In this document: one piece after another, positions 1 through 11,369 of the stretch
How positions within the stretch are numbered: the first letter of the stretch is position 1
How the letters are laid out: each line of letters starts with the position of its first letter
DNA from: Haliclona indistincta
Lineage: Eukaryota > Porifera > Demospongiae > Haplosclerida > Chalinidae
Assembly: GCA_964017065.1 (NCBI GenBank)
Contig: OZ024792.1
Location: forward strand, 1,641,254 to 1,705,253
Length of the DNA stretch: 64,000 nucleotides
Direction of reading: 5' to 3'
The notes under the pieces: generated by a model
Told to the model about the DNA's origin: nothing
Seen by the model: the letters and a program-made list of their open reading frames with translations, nothing else
The model's database searches: none
Position numbers and translations under genes: made by a program

Positions 1-2598
1 AATCAACAGCTGTTGGACCAACAAGTGTTGACTGCTTGCTTTTGTCTTATCTGGACCTTGCAGCAGGCTACATATTGTATGCCAGAGAAGTTGCCACAAC
101 AATACGACAACAGATGGGGCGAGTGTGTGCGTGTGTGTCTGCGAGAGTCATGCGTGTGGCTCACCTTGCTCTTCTTGCCAGAACCGTCTTTCAGTGTCTT
201 GCGGTTGAGAAATCCGCACTGTGGACGATAACCAGGTTGCTGCATTATTAGCGCGCCACAAGTGTAGATTAGCTACAGTACTATGCGTGTCAGCTGCTTG
301 TAAACACGAGCACGACAACAGATGCTCGTGTTTAGCGAGCGAGCTACCACGAGGCACTTATGGCAGCAGCGTTTCAACACTGGATGCGCCTCCAACGTAT
401 ACACAATAAAGTACCAAACCAGGAAATTGTTTCCATAAGCATCATACAGTTAATAGTACAGTACCTAGGGTTGACAGCGGAAGAGCACCTTGGGCTGTAT
501 ACAAAAGCCACGCAAATACAGAAGAACGCCCACACGAAAGTTTTGTCTCTGCACAAAATAATTTGCGCGGGAGGTAGGCGTGGTCAAAACGGAGGCGGGG
601 CTGCTCGACTCTGCATGCAACGGTCGGTGCGGAGCACAATGCATAATGATGCAATGTGCTACGTACTGTACAGACAAACAAGGAAGCGTGTAGTCTGCTA
701 GTAATAAAGCTAACAGTACAGTAGGAACAGTTGTTGACCACGTAGTGGTATGCTGCCAATGCATTAGAGGTATATCCATAGCTGAGCACAATTGTGTTAA
801 TGTATTGGGTAATTAGCCGTGATACTAGCTGTATGCAAGCTGTATGGTAGATACATAATGGCGGAAGAATTCAGTGATTGATTTGAACATGTTTTGGCAG
901 CTTTCCAGTAGCTACAGTGTCGTATCTATTGTGCAAAACGTCGAAGCTGGCAATATAATGTACGAACACCACTCCAGCAGATAGTCGATCATCACAGGTC
1001 GACTGAGATGATCGAAATTTTTTTAATGCAATGCCTGAAACAGACTGATGCTAGTTTTAAAATGCACAAAAGTCACTAAACCTATCAGATATTGATAAAC
1101 ACTATTTTGACCACCATGATAGTAAGATTGCTGCATCTGGCTCACAGCTGAGTAACTTGCTCTAGTCTTGCATTTGGCGATAATCAAATAATGATTATGG
1201 GCTGGTTCATTAGGCAGGTAATTAGAGTAGAACTCTACACAGCGATAGCTCCTATTATGGTGACTAAGAGAACAAGACACTGCTGAGGTATCGGCTCGAT
1301 CTAGAATGACGCAATTGCTGCACTGTATATTAGCTATGATAACAAAGGCTTTCAGCAGTCCATGTTGATAAACATAGTTAAACAGAGGACTAGCACTGTT
1401 TTCAGTTGAGAATATACGAGTTGGTGAGTTGTTGGAGAGTATGTGAGCGAGTTGTGCAAGTTGCCTAGTAAGAATGAGTGATAGCATAAACTAGTATAGA
1501 ACTGTATAGTACACAGTCTGTCGAGTGGTGCTCTTAATACGCATTCCTATTGTGTAGTCTGCACTGCTTGGTATAGTAAGGTATCTAGAAGCTAAGTAAA
1601 CTCAAAGGGCATGTGGTCACACTTGTGAACTGTGTGTTTTGCTCAGGAATACTGATTTGTCAGAGATTATAGCTGCACATTGATATCGCTTTCATTACTG
1701 TCGACAGAACACACACACACACACTCACTGCTGGTCGCTCTTCATTGATAGAGTATAGATTGTTGGAGGTCATGGAGTAAGCCCGAGCCATTTTGCTCAT
1801 GAGCAGCACTAGGAGAAGAGAGAGAAAGATAGTCACAGTTGTCTCGTTATCTCTTCAAATTCAAGCTTTCATGTGAAGTGGTTGGTTGTCAAGCTACTTC
1901 CCTTGGGGCATTAATGAATTTCATAAACGCACGCACGGTTCTTTACACCCACGAGTCTACAAGCAGTGGTCTTGTCAACACGTGTCTGAACTAACCTTAG
2001 CGGGGTGCTGTTGAGAGCCGCGAGACAGGTAGCGGGTAACGGCACTGGTAGGCGATCAACAGCAAACAGCAGCAGTAGCAGCAGCGAGCACGGAAGGTGT
2101 TGTGACAATATTAGCCGCAACTCATCATAAGACACATCCCACATTACCTAATCCAGTAAATCCACTTCCTCTCTTATTGGCGAGGTCCGCCAATCACTTG
2201 TCTATGGTGCAAGCATTATCTATGGTGCAAGCCAGCATAGATCATTTCTGAAGCTACAAAATATTTATGTTTCGAGCATGCACAAGATACCGTCGAGCAA
2301 ATACACCACAAGCTAGCGTCTTGTTGCCGGATGCTGTTGATTTTGAATTCGTGCAGTTTGAATTCAAATTTTGGACATTTAAATTCGAATTGGAAGCTTA
2401 ACGAAACACTAGTTGCATCGAGGCTCCTGGTTATTTTATAGTTAGCTAGCTATCGCTGATACAATCCGGTCAACGAGCTAGAGCCGCGAAAGTACTGCAA
2501 GCCGAGTCACCCACGCACTGACTTGCACTTCGACCTCTGGTCGTGTGGTATAGGTATGCCAATTGAGACACGCCTTCGTGGCCTGAGAAGTCGTAGGA
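1..2598. other. No confident gene
   Basis: I see no exon chain with matching splice phases here. Open frames in this stretch are short, overlap on both strands and lack recognisable domains. The first 110 bases contain an open frame reading GPTSVDCLLLSYLDLAAGY, which could be an exon of a gene extending left of the window, but I could not link it to a second exon. The last 150 bases probably hold the promoter and 5' UTR of the gene starting at 2599. Confidence 0.5.
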
Positions 2599-3442
2599 AT
2601 GGATCCAAACAGAAAGACTAGCAAGGATCGTGGGAGTAGATCCATTTCACACTCGCCCAGGAAGATGTCAACTGAGAAAGTTGACGGCAACAAAAGCGAC
2701 GGCGAGGGAGGTCTCCTTCTGACCAATCCCATGGCCTGCGAGGAAGATAGCCCGGGTTCTCCACGACAGACAGCGGCCTATGTTGACAAACCAGCAACAT
2801 CGAAATCTTCTAAGTCAAGGCCGAAGAGCCCGTCCTTCTTGCGGTTACTCGTCGGCAGCTTTCGATCTAAACACGGAGAAGCCACTGAGGAGCAGCACCC
2901 TGCGGCGGTACCACCACCAACAATATCACCGCCAGCAACACTACAACCAGCGGACTCCATCTCCGACAACGAAGAGGTGAGTGTGTCAGTGCCATACGAC
3001 GACACGTGTGTACTTACAGTGTACTTGAGAAACAAAGACCTGTATGCAAATCTCCAATTGATTCAGTGTTTGGATTTTTCTAAACACACCATTAGCATGG
3101 TATGAAGAGCTGGCCAACTCCCCCATTAGAGCAGTCAGTGTGGTCCATAGCATGCTCAGTGTACTACTGGCATGTGTATGTTTGCATGCTGCACTAATTA
3201 CCACTAGATGCCTCATCTTTCATCTACTAACATAGTTAGCATATAACCAGACAACATCAGTTAGAGCAAATCAATGGTTTATTGCCCATCATGGACATGG
3301 TCAAAGCAATACTAGATGGTGTATCCACATGACTGCTTGTTCTACTGATGTTGAGATGTTGACCGAGGATTGCTTGAACAAAGTGTTAACACTTTGTCAT
3401 CCATGTAGCTAGCTTGTATGTTGATGGAAGCCTATATGATGA

Positions 3443-3504
<62 letters not shown>

Positions 3505-4110
3505 TCAGCCTCTTTTTCAGCTAGACAGGATAAGTGACAAAGACAGACAAAGGTACAGTGGACACCATCTCATGCATAGCAACTCTCTAGGTTCTTCTCT
3601 TATCCAGAGAAATAGAACACTTGGCAACGCTTCCTCGTCGTCCAGAAAGAAAAAAGAAGAAAAAGAAGCAACAGGAGGCATTGGATCTACAGAACCATGT
3701 CAGCAAAGATGATGTGAGTGTAGTTGCCTTGTATAGTACAATGTGCTTTAACACACATGTTGTGACTTGAGGTAGCACTTTAGCTAAACAGTGTGCTGGA
3801 TTGGTCTGGTATGCAGTACTCGAGTTACCATTCCTAGCCACTCGAGACACAATTAAATATATAATTATGACTGGGCATGTCTACTAGAGACAGGCTGGAG
3901 GTCCCTACTAGAGACAGCCTGGAGGTCCCTACTAGAGACAGCCTGGAGGTCCCTACTAGAGACAGCCTGGAGATTTTAATAAACTAATTAGTAAAATAAT
4001 TATAATTGGAATAGTTCCAGCTACACCCTGTATCAGATTTTACTATACATCTAGACAACGCCCTTTACCTCCCTTTCTGTCTCTTTCGCACACACTTTTC
4101 CTCTCTCCCT

Positions 4111-4154
<44 letters not shown>

Positions 4155-5585
4155 CAGCCCCTGTATGAGTCAATTCCTGATAAGATGCCACAGTGAGTCA
4201 GTGTGTATATCAGCTGACAATAATGTGTTTGTTTTGTTGTACAGATTAAATGGGTTTATTTGTGAAGATGACTCAAGTGAACGATTAGGTTAGTCCAGGG
4301 GAAAACCCAAATTATTATCAACCAAGCTTTAACTCTCACAAACACAAACTATCCCTCTCTATTTATCTCACCTCTCCTTCTCTGCTTTCTCTCTCTCTTC
4401 TTCCTCTCTCTACCTCTATTCTTCTTCATCTTCCCCTCTCTCTACCTCTCCTCTTATTCCTCTCTATTCTCTCCCAATCTCTGAACATTGTTGTATGTCT
4501 ACAATCTACACAGCCATATGCATCTTCATTACTTTCTCTTTCTCCAGAATATCAATCGAAAGGACTAGACGCACTACAAACACTCCACAGCCAGCTACAA
4601 ATACTGGTATGCTCCGCACATTCACCTTATGTACAATACAACCATGTTATTGAGCTGGTTTAAGATAATTTGAGGATGTTACAGGTCAACAGAAGTTTAG
4701 TTAGTCAACAATCATCTTGCGCATTGGTTTCAATGTTTATCCTAACACACATTATACACCCAGTCACTCAAACACACAGTGCAGTATAAGACTAAGTAAC
4801 TAAATACATCAAAACACTAAAATATCCCAAAGTCAAAATTACAACACGGAAATACCAATGGCTGGCTACCAGCGCCTCTTATTCTAGCCCAATATATTTT
4901 GAATAAACAAACACACACTTCAACACTAGTCTAACCTGCTACAGGTGGATCAAGAGTGTGAAGAGGAGATTGCTGACTTGTTGCAGAGCAATGGTATAGC
5001 ACTGTTTCAACTCATGCTCTTTAGCTAGCTCTTTGTTTCTCTCTCTTAGTTGTCTGTGGACTGCAGCAACAATTAGAAGAGCTACAAAAGACGCTGGACT
5101 GTCTCCAAGAGTCAGACAAGAACTTACGTCTTGCTCTCAAGCTAGCTGAGATGAAGAACAGAGAAACAGACATTAAATTTCAGTTATCATCAGAGCGGTG
5201 TCTTAGACTGGAGCAGAGGAACAGACGCCTGGATCATAAATTTCGGCTATTGCTTCGGCAACACAGAGACCTTGAGAAGCATCTCCAGAAGAAAGCAATT
5301 TTGAATCAAATGGAACAGACCAGTCCTGGAGTAAGCAATGCATGGATGTCTCTATTCATTTATTCTTCTTACGTACTGTAGAGGTTGCGTAGACCACAGT
5401 CTGCTAAAGAACACACACGACGAGCTTCCTATGAGCACACGGCTAAGTCATCCACCTTGAATGCACTCACCTCTCCTGTGAAAAGACATGGAAGCATGGA
5501 GGGTGAAATAACCACACCCATTGGCCCCACCTCTATCCCACGATGTCCCTCTGGTAGCATGAGCCACACGGAAACCAGAGTATAA
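2599..5585 (+). CDS. Coiled-coil protein of unknown function, 9 exons, 399 aa
   Basis: I do not recognise a family. The exons are 2599-2976, 3509-3552, 3608-3713, 4158-4192, 4245-4288, 4548-4606, 4945-4993, 5050-5330 and 5382-5585. All have GT-AG borders and their phases join into exactly 400 codons ending in TAA. Residues 1-126 are Ser/Pro/Lys-rich and probably disordered. A lysine block (KKKKKK) follows near residue 160. About residues 205-335 are rich in Leu, Gln, Glu and Arg in a heptad-like pattern (for example LQQQLEELQKTLDCLQ), indicating a coiled coil. The last 65 residues are again low complexity and basic. There is no signal peptide or membrane segment. A scaffold or cytoskeletal role is possible but is only inference. 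The exon chain is well supported; the function is not. Confidence 0.8.
3445..3501. repeat. (CT)n microsatellite
   Basis: A pure CT tract lies just upstream of the acceptor of exon 2 of the coiled-coil gene and probably serves as its polypyrimidine tract. A similar shorter CT tract precedes the exon at 4158. Confidence 0.95.
3881..3972. repeat. 24-bp tandem repeat, about 3.8 copies
   Basis: The unit CTACTAGAGACAGCCTGGAG plus GTCC is repeated nearly perfectly inside an intron of the coiled-coil gene. The first copy differs by one base. Confidence 0.95.
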
Positions 5586-5787
5586 CCCCTCTCACCATTA
5601 TCACACACTGTGTCCACGTTATCAGATATAGCAAACAGTGACTCATATTTATTTACAGCTTCATATTTCTTACCATTTTCATGCAAGTCGAACATGTTGA
5701 ATTTGAACTCTGTTCAATCCCGCGTTCCGCGCACGTGATTAGTGCGCTCACGTGATTAGTTTCTCCCGAGCACATGGTCAGAGTACA

Positions 5788-6396
5788 ATGGTAGGTGGTC
5801 GCGTTTGCTGTGTTTCATCATGTTTCACTTGCATCTACGTTCTCTACCTCTCAAAATTAGACGCAGAAAAGACGAAACTGTGGTCGTTCCAAGCATGGGC
5901 GAGGTCACGTACGGCACGTTCGTTGTACCAACTGCGCTAGATGCGTTCCCAAGGTACCCTTTGTTTTATAGTGTTAGTTGCCGACTCGTCATGTTTTATC
6001 TCAGGATAAGGCCATTAAGAAGTTTGTTTTCAGAAAGATAGTAGAGGCTGCGGCAGTAAGGGATTTGAAGGAGGCCTCTGTGTATGAGGGTACGTTGACT
6101 CATGTATAGTGTGGTGACTGTTCGGGTTTCTCTAGCCTACAACCCTCCACGGCTGTATCACAAGCTGGTCTACTGTGTGAGCTGTGCTATCCACAGCAAG
6201 ATAGTGCGTAATCGTTCAAGGCAGGAGAGAAAAGTGCGAACACCTCCTGTCCCACGATTTGGACCCAGAAGAGCTCGAGTAAGTACTTGCTTGATACTAT
6301 TTATAGTCATGTTCCCCGTCTTCTAACTCTTAGCCTGAAGATCAGCAGAATCGTCAACAAGGCGGTCAGCAACAGGTGTCTGCTATCAGAACATGA
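5788..6396 (+). CDS. RPS26: 40S ribosomal protein S26e
   Basis: This is the small-subunit ribosomal protein at the mRNA exit site. Exons are 5788-5790 (only the ATG), 5861-5953, 6005-6089, 6136-6278 and 6334-6396, giving 128 aa. The product carries the family hallmarks: [18 protein letters not shown] at the N terminus, the zinc-binding CTNCARC motif, [16 protein letters not shown], and a Gln-rich C terminus where vertebrate proteins are Pro-rich. The first exon holds just the start codon followed at once by GTAGGT, an arrangement typical of highly expressed ribosomal protein genes. The gene starts 200 bp after the upstream gene's stop and on the same strand. All splice phases are consistent. 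Confidence 0.96.
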
Positions 6397-6821
6397 GTTG
6401 TTGCATCCTCTCCGTGTGTGGAACTGATGAATGGAACTAAGATTTGGTTGTACTGTTCAAAGCTGGTTTAGCAAATTTGTAGCAAAGTACCATATGCGAC
6501 TGTGGTGTTTGACGTACGTGTGTCAAACAGTGTTCCTCACACACTGTACAGTGATATAAAGTGGACTGGCTCATAGGTTGTGCCCTGTGTTACAGTTTAC
6601 TCTAGCGAGGGAATTTACATGTGCATCGATCAGCTGGCTGAATATTAGATAGCTAGCTAAATATAGAAGCTGAGCATGAGATGGCTCGGCATATGAGATC
6701 AAGAATGAGTCGAACTAGCTGGAATGAGACCACGCATGCGTGTCAAAATACCCGCGAGGCCGAGCGGGCCAGCGGCGCGTGTAGTGCGCGCGAAACAACA
6801 ACTTGACGTGTGATCAGGATC
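6397..6821. other. Intergenic, RPS26 3' end and transporter promoter
   Basis: 425 bp without coding signal. It should hold the RPS26 3' UTR and the promoter of the sugar transporter. A GC-rich patch (about 6750-6795) lies just before the transporter start. No clear TATA box is seen. Confidence 0.6.
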
Positions 6822-8827
6822 ATGGCTGCGTTAGTAGTTGGAGGCGAGGAGAAGGATGTAGACAACTCTTGGTCGAGTAGATCTACTGCTCTAACCTCGT
6901 CGGCGATGTCTGGTTCCTCGTATGGACAGCCATCAGAGGCAGACAACACGGATTTCTACCAGCACGCACTCAACGCCTCTAACGTTAGCTTTGGGATGTC
7001 TGACAAATCTCCTCTTCTCTTCAACGGTACCAAAGACACTACGTTCACCGTGTTGCAGTCATGGCGAGCTATTATAGCAGTAATGGTCGGTCCCCAGCGT
7101 CTATGGAGTACAGGTGTTGCTGCTGTCGTGGCTGCTCTATGCACTCTTCTGGCTGGTTATACGCTGGGTTATCCGTCCCCTGTGCTCCAGCAACTACATA
7201 AACTACCAAACGGACTCGCCATTCACAATCAATCTTTTTTGCAGGATCTATTTGGAGTAAGTGACCATTGTGTTGTGTTTATTTACACAATATCATGTTA
7301 CATTGTCACTTGTTATGTTCCTACAGGCATTGGCTCCACTAGGGGCACTGTTTGGCGGGGTCGGTGCTGGTTGGGCTGTGGATGGACTAGGAAGGAAGCC
7401 AGCTCTGCTGCTAGTCGCCCTGCCCAACCTGATTGGCTGGCTCATGCTTGCTCTGGCTGACAACTGCACCTCACCTATCAGCTTTCATACCGTGCTGTTG
7501 GTTGGTCGATTCATCACAGGGATTGGTACTGGGTGGTCCCTTCTTTCCTCTCCAGTGAGTTCATGAGAAAGAGAGTGTGTGTCTTTGCACAGTATGCTTT
7601 CAGTCTTCATAGTATTGATGTTAGGTTTAGTCGGTTGTGCCCAACTATCAGTATATTGTGCAGTGTAGTTGCACAGTGTTCAGTTGAGAATACTGAAACT
7701 TCTGACTTGGCAATAACCATTGTTGTGCTACTGATGTAGTAGCTTGATACACACGAATGTGATAAAGAAGTGTTGTGTCTAGTTATCAGTATTCACACTA
7801 TCCCATGTGTTTACAGGTCTACATAGCTGAAGTGTCTCCAGCAACACTACGAGGTCTCTACAGTGCTCTCACTCAGCTTGCTCTAGCCTTCGGTATTCTT
7901 CTCGTCTACTGTATCGGCTCCATTTCTCAATTGAAGTACACTCATGTTGCTCTTGTTGCTGTTGGAATCACTGCCATCTACACAGTGCTCATGGTCTTTC
8001 TGCCTGAAACTCCTAGATTTCTTATTTCTAAGAACAAGACGCCAGAAGCTACTAAAGTGCTAAGATGGTTACGAGGCCCTAAAATAAACACCGATGAAGA
8101 GCGCTTTCAGATGCAAGCTATAGTTTCACAAGAGAAGCACATGTCATGTGGTGATCTTTGGCGAGAGCTTCAATATCGTAGCGCATACATTCCACTGGTC
8201 TTAATGGTCTTTATTATGATGTTTCAACAGTTCTGTGGTATTAATGGACTTATCTTCTATGCTGTTATGGTTCTTGAGTCGGCTGGTCTTGGATCAAACT
8301 CTCCTTTCATTGCTCTTTTAACCATAGGACTCACAGAGCTTGTTTTTACCCTAGTCACTGTTTTTACCATGGACTTGTTTGGGCGCAAGGTCTTGCTTGT
8401 TATCAGTGGTAGTGTAATGGCTGCCAGCTCCTTTGCTCTAGGCATCACGCTCTATCTCTTGAATTCTGATCACACTTCATTGCAACCATTAGCTGTTGTG
8501 TGTGTACTAACATTCACTATGGGCTTTGCTCTGGGCTGGGGAGCAGTTCCATGGACTCTTGTCTCCGAGATATTTCCTCTGCAAATTCATGGTTTGCTTG
8601 GTGGTGTAGTGTCCGCTGTCAACTGGGCATGTGCAGCCATTGTTGGAGGCCTCTACTTTGAGTACGGCTTGTTGGTTGGACAATGGGGCGTGTGGTGGAC
8701 ATTTGGTGTCGTCAATCTGGTTGCTGTGTGCTTTGTAGCCGTATTTCTCCCTGAGACCAAAGGCAAGCGACTTGAGATTATAGAGCAACTGATGCAGAAC
8801 AGATACTCTGTGTGTTCATGGAAATGA
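6822..8827 (+). CDS. SLC2/GLUT-family sugar transporter, 557 aa
   Basis: A major facilitator superfamily hexose transporter of the plasma or vesicle membrane. Exons are 6822-7256, 7327-7554 and 7817-8827. The ATG at 6822 is the first in frame. A cytoplasmic N terminus of about 90 residues precedes the first membrane segment (VAALCTLLAGYTLGYPSPVL). Family signatures are present in order: G-x-x-x-D-G-x-GRK in the loop 2/3 region, LPETPRFLISK after TM6 (PESPR-type), QQFCGINGLIFY in TM7, the second GRK (DLFGRK), GAVPWTLVSEIFP in TM10 and LPETKGK at the C-terminal end. The long N terminus and overall motifs resemble class III GLUTs (GLUT6/8) and insect trehalose transporters. The substrate cannot be assigned. 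It ends 80 bp from the convergent DUF268 gene. Confidence 0.93.
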
Positions 8828-8906
8828 ACAATACTGGGACACCTTCATGGTGACAGCATATTATGTTGACCTATTGTGTATGGATTGTGTTGTGATATTA
8901 TCATTA

Positions 8907-11059
8907 TTATTTATGCCTTAGTACATGAACTGGTTCATAAGTGATAGTGTATGGTGATGGTTTGTTCAGTAGCTCCTCTCTCCAGCCGTACACCGCTAGC
9001 TTCTCCCAGTCTCTCAGCAATAATGGTAGGCGATGGCGGCCATAGCGACGATGAAGATTCCACACCACTAAATCAGGCCCTGTATGGCTAGTAATATTTA
9101 CATAGTGCAATTTTGCAGTGAGAATGTGTGTGCGGCATTAGAATTTGTCATCTCAATACAATTTTGATGGAATTAAATTTTAGCGCCAAAACAAAATTAA
9201 TTCCCATAACCATACGGTATTTAGAATAACAATGGACCAGAAATCAGGAGCACAAAGAGAGTGCGAAGTACCAGAGTATGAGTGGAACATGTCCATGCAT
9301 TTGATTTTAGAATTGATTATACTAAGCCGACCTTTACGCACATTAACTTTGTATTTATATTGTGTTACCATAGATACTGCTGTACTGTAGTTTAGTATGT
9401 GTTACCATAGATACTGCTGTACTGTAGTATGTGTTACCATAGATACTACTGTACTGTAGTATGTGTTACCATAGATACTGCTGTACTGTAGTATGTGTTA
9501 CCATAGATACTACTGTACTGTAGTATGTGTTACCATAGATACTACTGTACTGTAGTATGTGTTACCATAGATACTACTGTACTGTAGTATGTGTTACCAT
9601 AGATACTACTGTACTGTAGTATGTGTTACCATAGATACTGCTGTACTGTAGTATGTGTTACCATAGATACTGCTGTACTGTAGTATGTGTTACCATAGAT
9701 ACTACTGTACTGTAGTATGTGTTACCATAGATACTACTGTACTGTAGTATGTGTTACCATAGATACTGCTGTACTGTAGTATGTGTTACCATAGATACTG
9801 CTGTACTGTAGTATGTGTTACCATAGATACTGCTGTACTGTAGTATGTGTTACCATAGATACTGCTGTACTGTAGTATGTGTTACCATAGATACTGCTGT
9901 ACTGTAGTATGTGTTACCATAGATACTGCTGTACTGTAGTATGTGTTACCATAGATACTGCTGTACTGTAGTATGTGTTACGATAGATACTGCTGTACTG
10001 TAGTATGTGTTACCTATTGGAACAGTGAGGAACAGCAATCCTTGTGGTTGTAGCAAGGAGGCAACATTCTTCATAGCAGCTAGGTCACCATCCGGATTGA
10101 GAGGGTCACCATATCGTCCGAGACCGTCATGATCAAAACTACAGCGTCTCGATCAGTTGTGTGAACGAAATCAGATATCCGAGGTTACCTGGTGATCGAT
10201 AAAGCAGTGTCGAACCGCCACGAGGTGTTCACCTCACTGACCAAGACAGTGGTAATTGAAGGATGGGAGTAGGTGAGCTGATTATACTGAAATGATCTTG
10301 AGAGGAATGTACGATAATGTCAGAGCGAACTTACTTCAATAACTGTGACACTGGATGCCCCCATTGATAGCACTATGATCATGTAAAACTCAGTGAGCCT
10401 ACACGTCTCTCACGGTACTCACCAATGCTTTCATAGAATGGAGATGTGGATCCAAAGACTACCTACAGTACATAGTGAGACAAGGTTGGTAGTTTGTGAT
10501 AGCACTCTCGTACCACTGATTTGCCTTCCACAGCGTCTAAGTCTTTCAGAGCATGTATCAACCACAAATCGCTCAATTGGGTCAACCACATTCCATGCTC
10601 TATCTGTAAGAGCTGAGAGTGCTATAGTATAACAGAACCAGCGACTAGCCTTTGCTGGAGCAAGAGGAGAATGATACTTCAGTGCTTCTTTTATCATTGA
10701 GCTAGCTTCAGTCATCATCTCTCTGATATCTTGGTTGCTGTACTTGTAGTGAGTTCCTGGTGGTGGTGGTAATATAGCACTATACTTTTCAGATTATAGC
10801 TGGCTTGCCTTTTCCTCTGTTGGAATCATCTACGTAGTATTTCTTCATAGGGATCAGTCCATCAAGAGTGTACCTGGACACAAGCTCAGAAGGAGGGTCG
10901 ATGGGAGGGGCTGAATAACGGAGCACCGTCTCAGATTATTGGTTCTTTGTCCTTGAACTTACGTAAAATCTGTCCCATGAGAAGATTACAGGAAAGCAAA
11001 ATTGAAAAATATGCCGACTTTATCAAAAACGCAGAAACTTTTCTCTGTGCCGCCATCAT
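8907..11059 (-). CDS. DUF268-type methyltransferase-like protein, membrane-anchored, 301 aa
   Basis: Eight exons on the minus strand: 10963-11059, 10834-10910, 10514-10784, 10423-10458, 10335-10372, 10189-10277, 10014-10138 and 8907-9079. They join in phase into 302 codons. I match the product to the DUF268 family (first noted in nematodes) by FGSTSPFYES, GASSVTVIE, LTYSHPSITT, DHDGLGRYGDPLNPDGD and GPDLVVWNLHRRYG. These fit a SAM-methyltransferase-like Rossmann fold, the second acidic strand (TVIE) being the likely cofactor-binding one. Residues about 10-30 (VSAFLIKSAYFSILLSCNLL) form a hydrophobic signal anchor, suggesting a type II membrane protein of the secretory pathway. The reaction is unknown. 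The last intron is swollen by a minisatellite. Family assignment is from memory of motifs; the exon chain is strong. Confidence 0.82.
9361..10013. repeat. 32-bp minisatellite, about 20 copies
   Basis: The unit begins GTATGTGTTACCATAGATAC and continues for 12 more bases. It repeats head to tail almost perfectly, with an A/G variant in TACT(A/G)CTG that alternates in blocks. It fills most of the last intron of the DUF268 gene, and its final unit abuts that intron's donor site at 10013. There are no spacers, so it is not a CRISPR array. Confidence 0.98.
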
Positions 11060-11369
11060 CGGCTCTGCCACGTGATCATGATTGCTAAACACGAATTAAA
11101 TTTCCCGCTTGTTTTAAATAACGCGCACTGTTTGGAACGGGTCAAGTGAATGAAGTCCGAGCTGGTCTGTATGCATGCAATGAATTGTCATTTTATTATA
11201 TTGTTATAACTATTATCAACAGATTGAAGAATTGAGTGAAAAATACACAGTAATAATAAGACTGTGCTGCTTAAAAATTAATGTACCTTTTTAATATCAC
11301 ACGCGCAACTTACATCATTCTATATTCATGCAATAATATTGGTAAAAAAGGAATAAATTGATTTTCAAA
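11060..11369. other. Intergenic spacer
   Basis: 310 bp between the DUF268 start and the stop codon of receptor copy A, both on the minus strand. AT-rich. It should hold the promoter of the former and the 3' UTR of the latter. No further gene is seen. Confidence 0.6.

Noticed and set aside
1..250. Open frame with GPTSVDCLLLSYLDLAAGY resembling the C-terminal part of metaxin/GST-like proteins
   Set aside because: Only one possible exon, no second exon or domain to support it, and overlapping frames on both strands.
1023..1487. 154-codon minus-strand open frame
   Set aside because: No recognisable domain, AT-rich composition, no splice partners; looks like a chance frame.
9361..10013. CRISPR-like repeat array
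   Set aside because: Units are directly adjacent with no spacers, and the genome is eukaryotic; it is a minisatellite.
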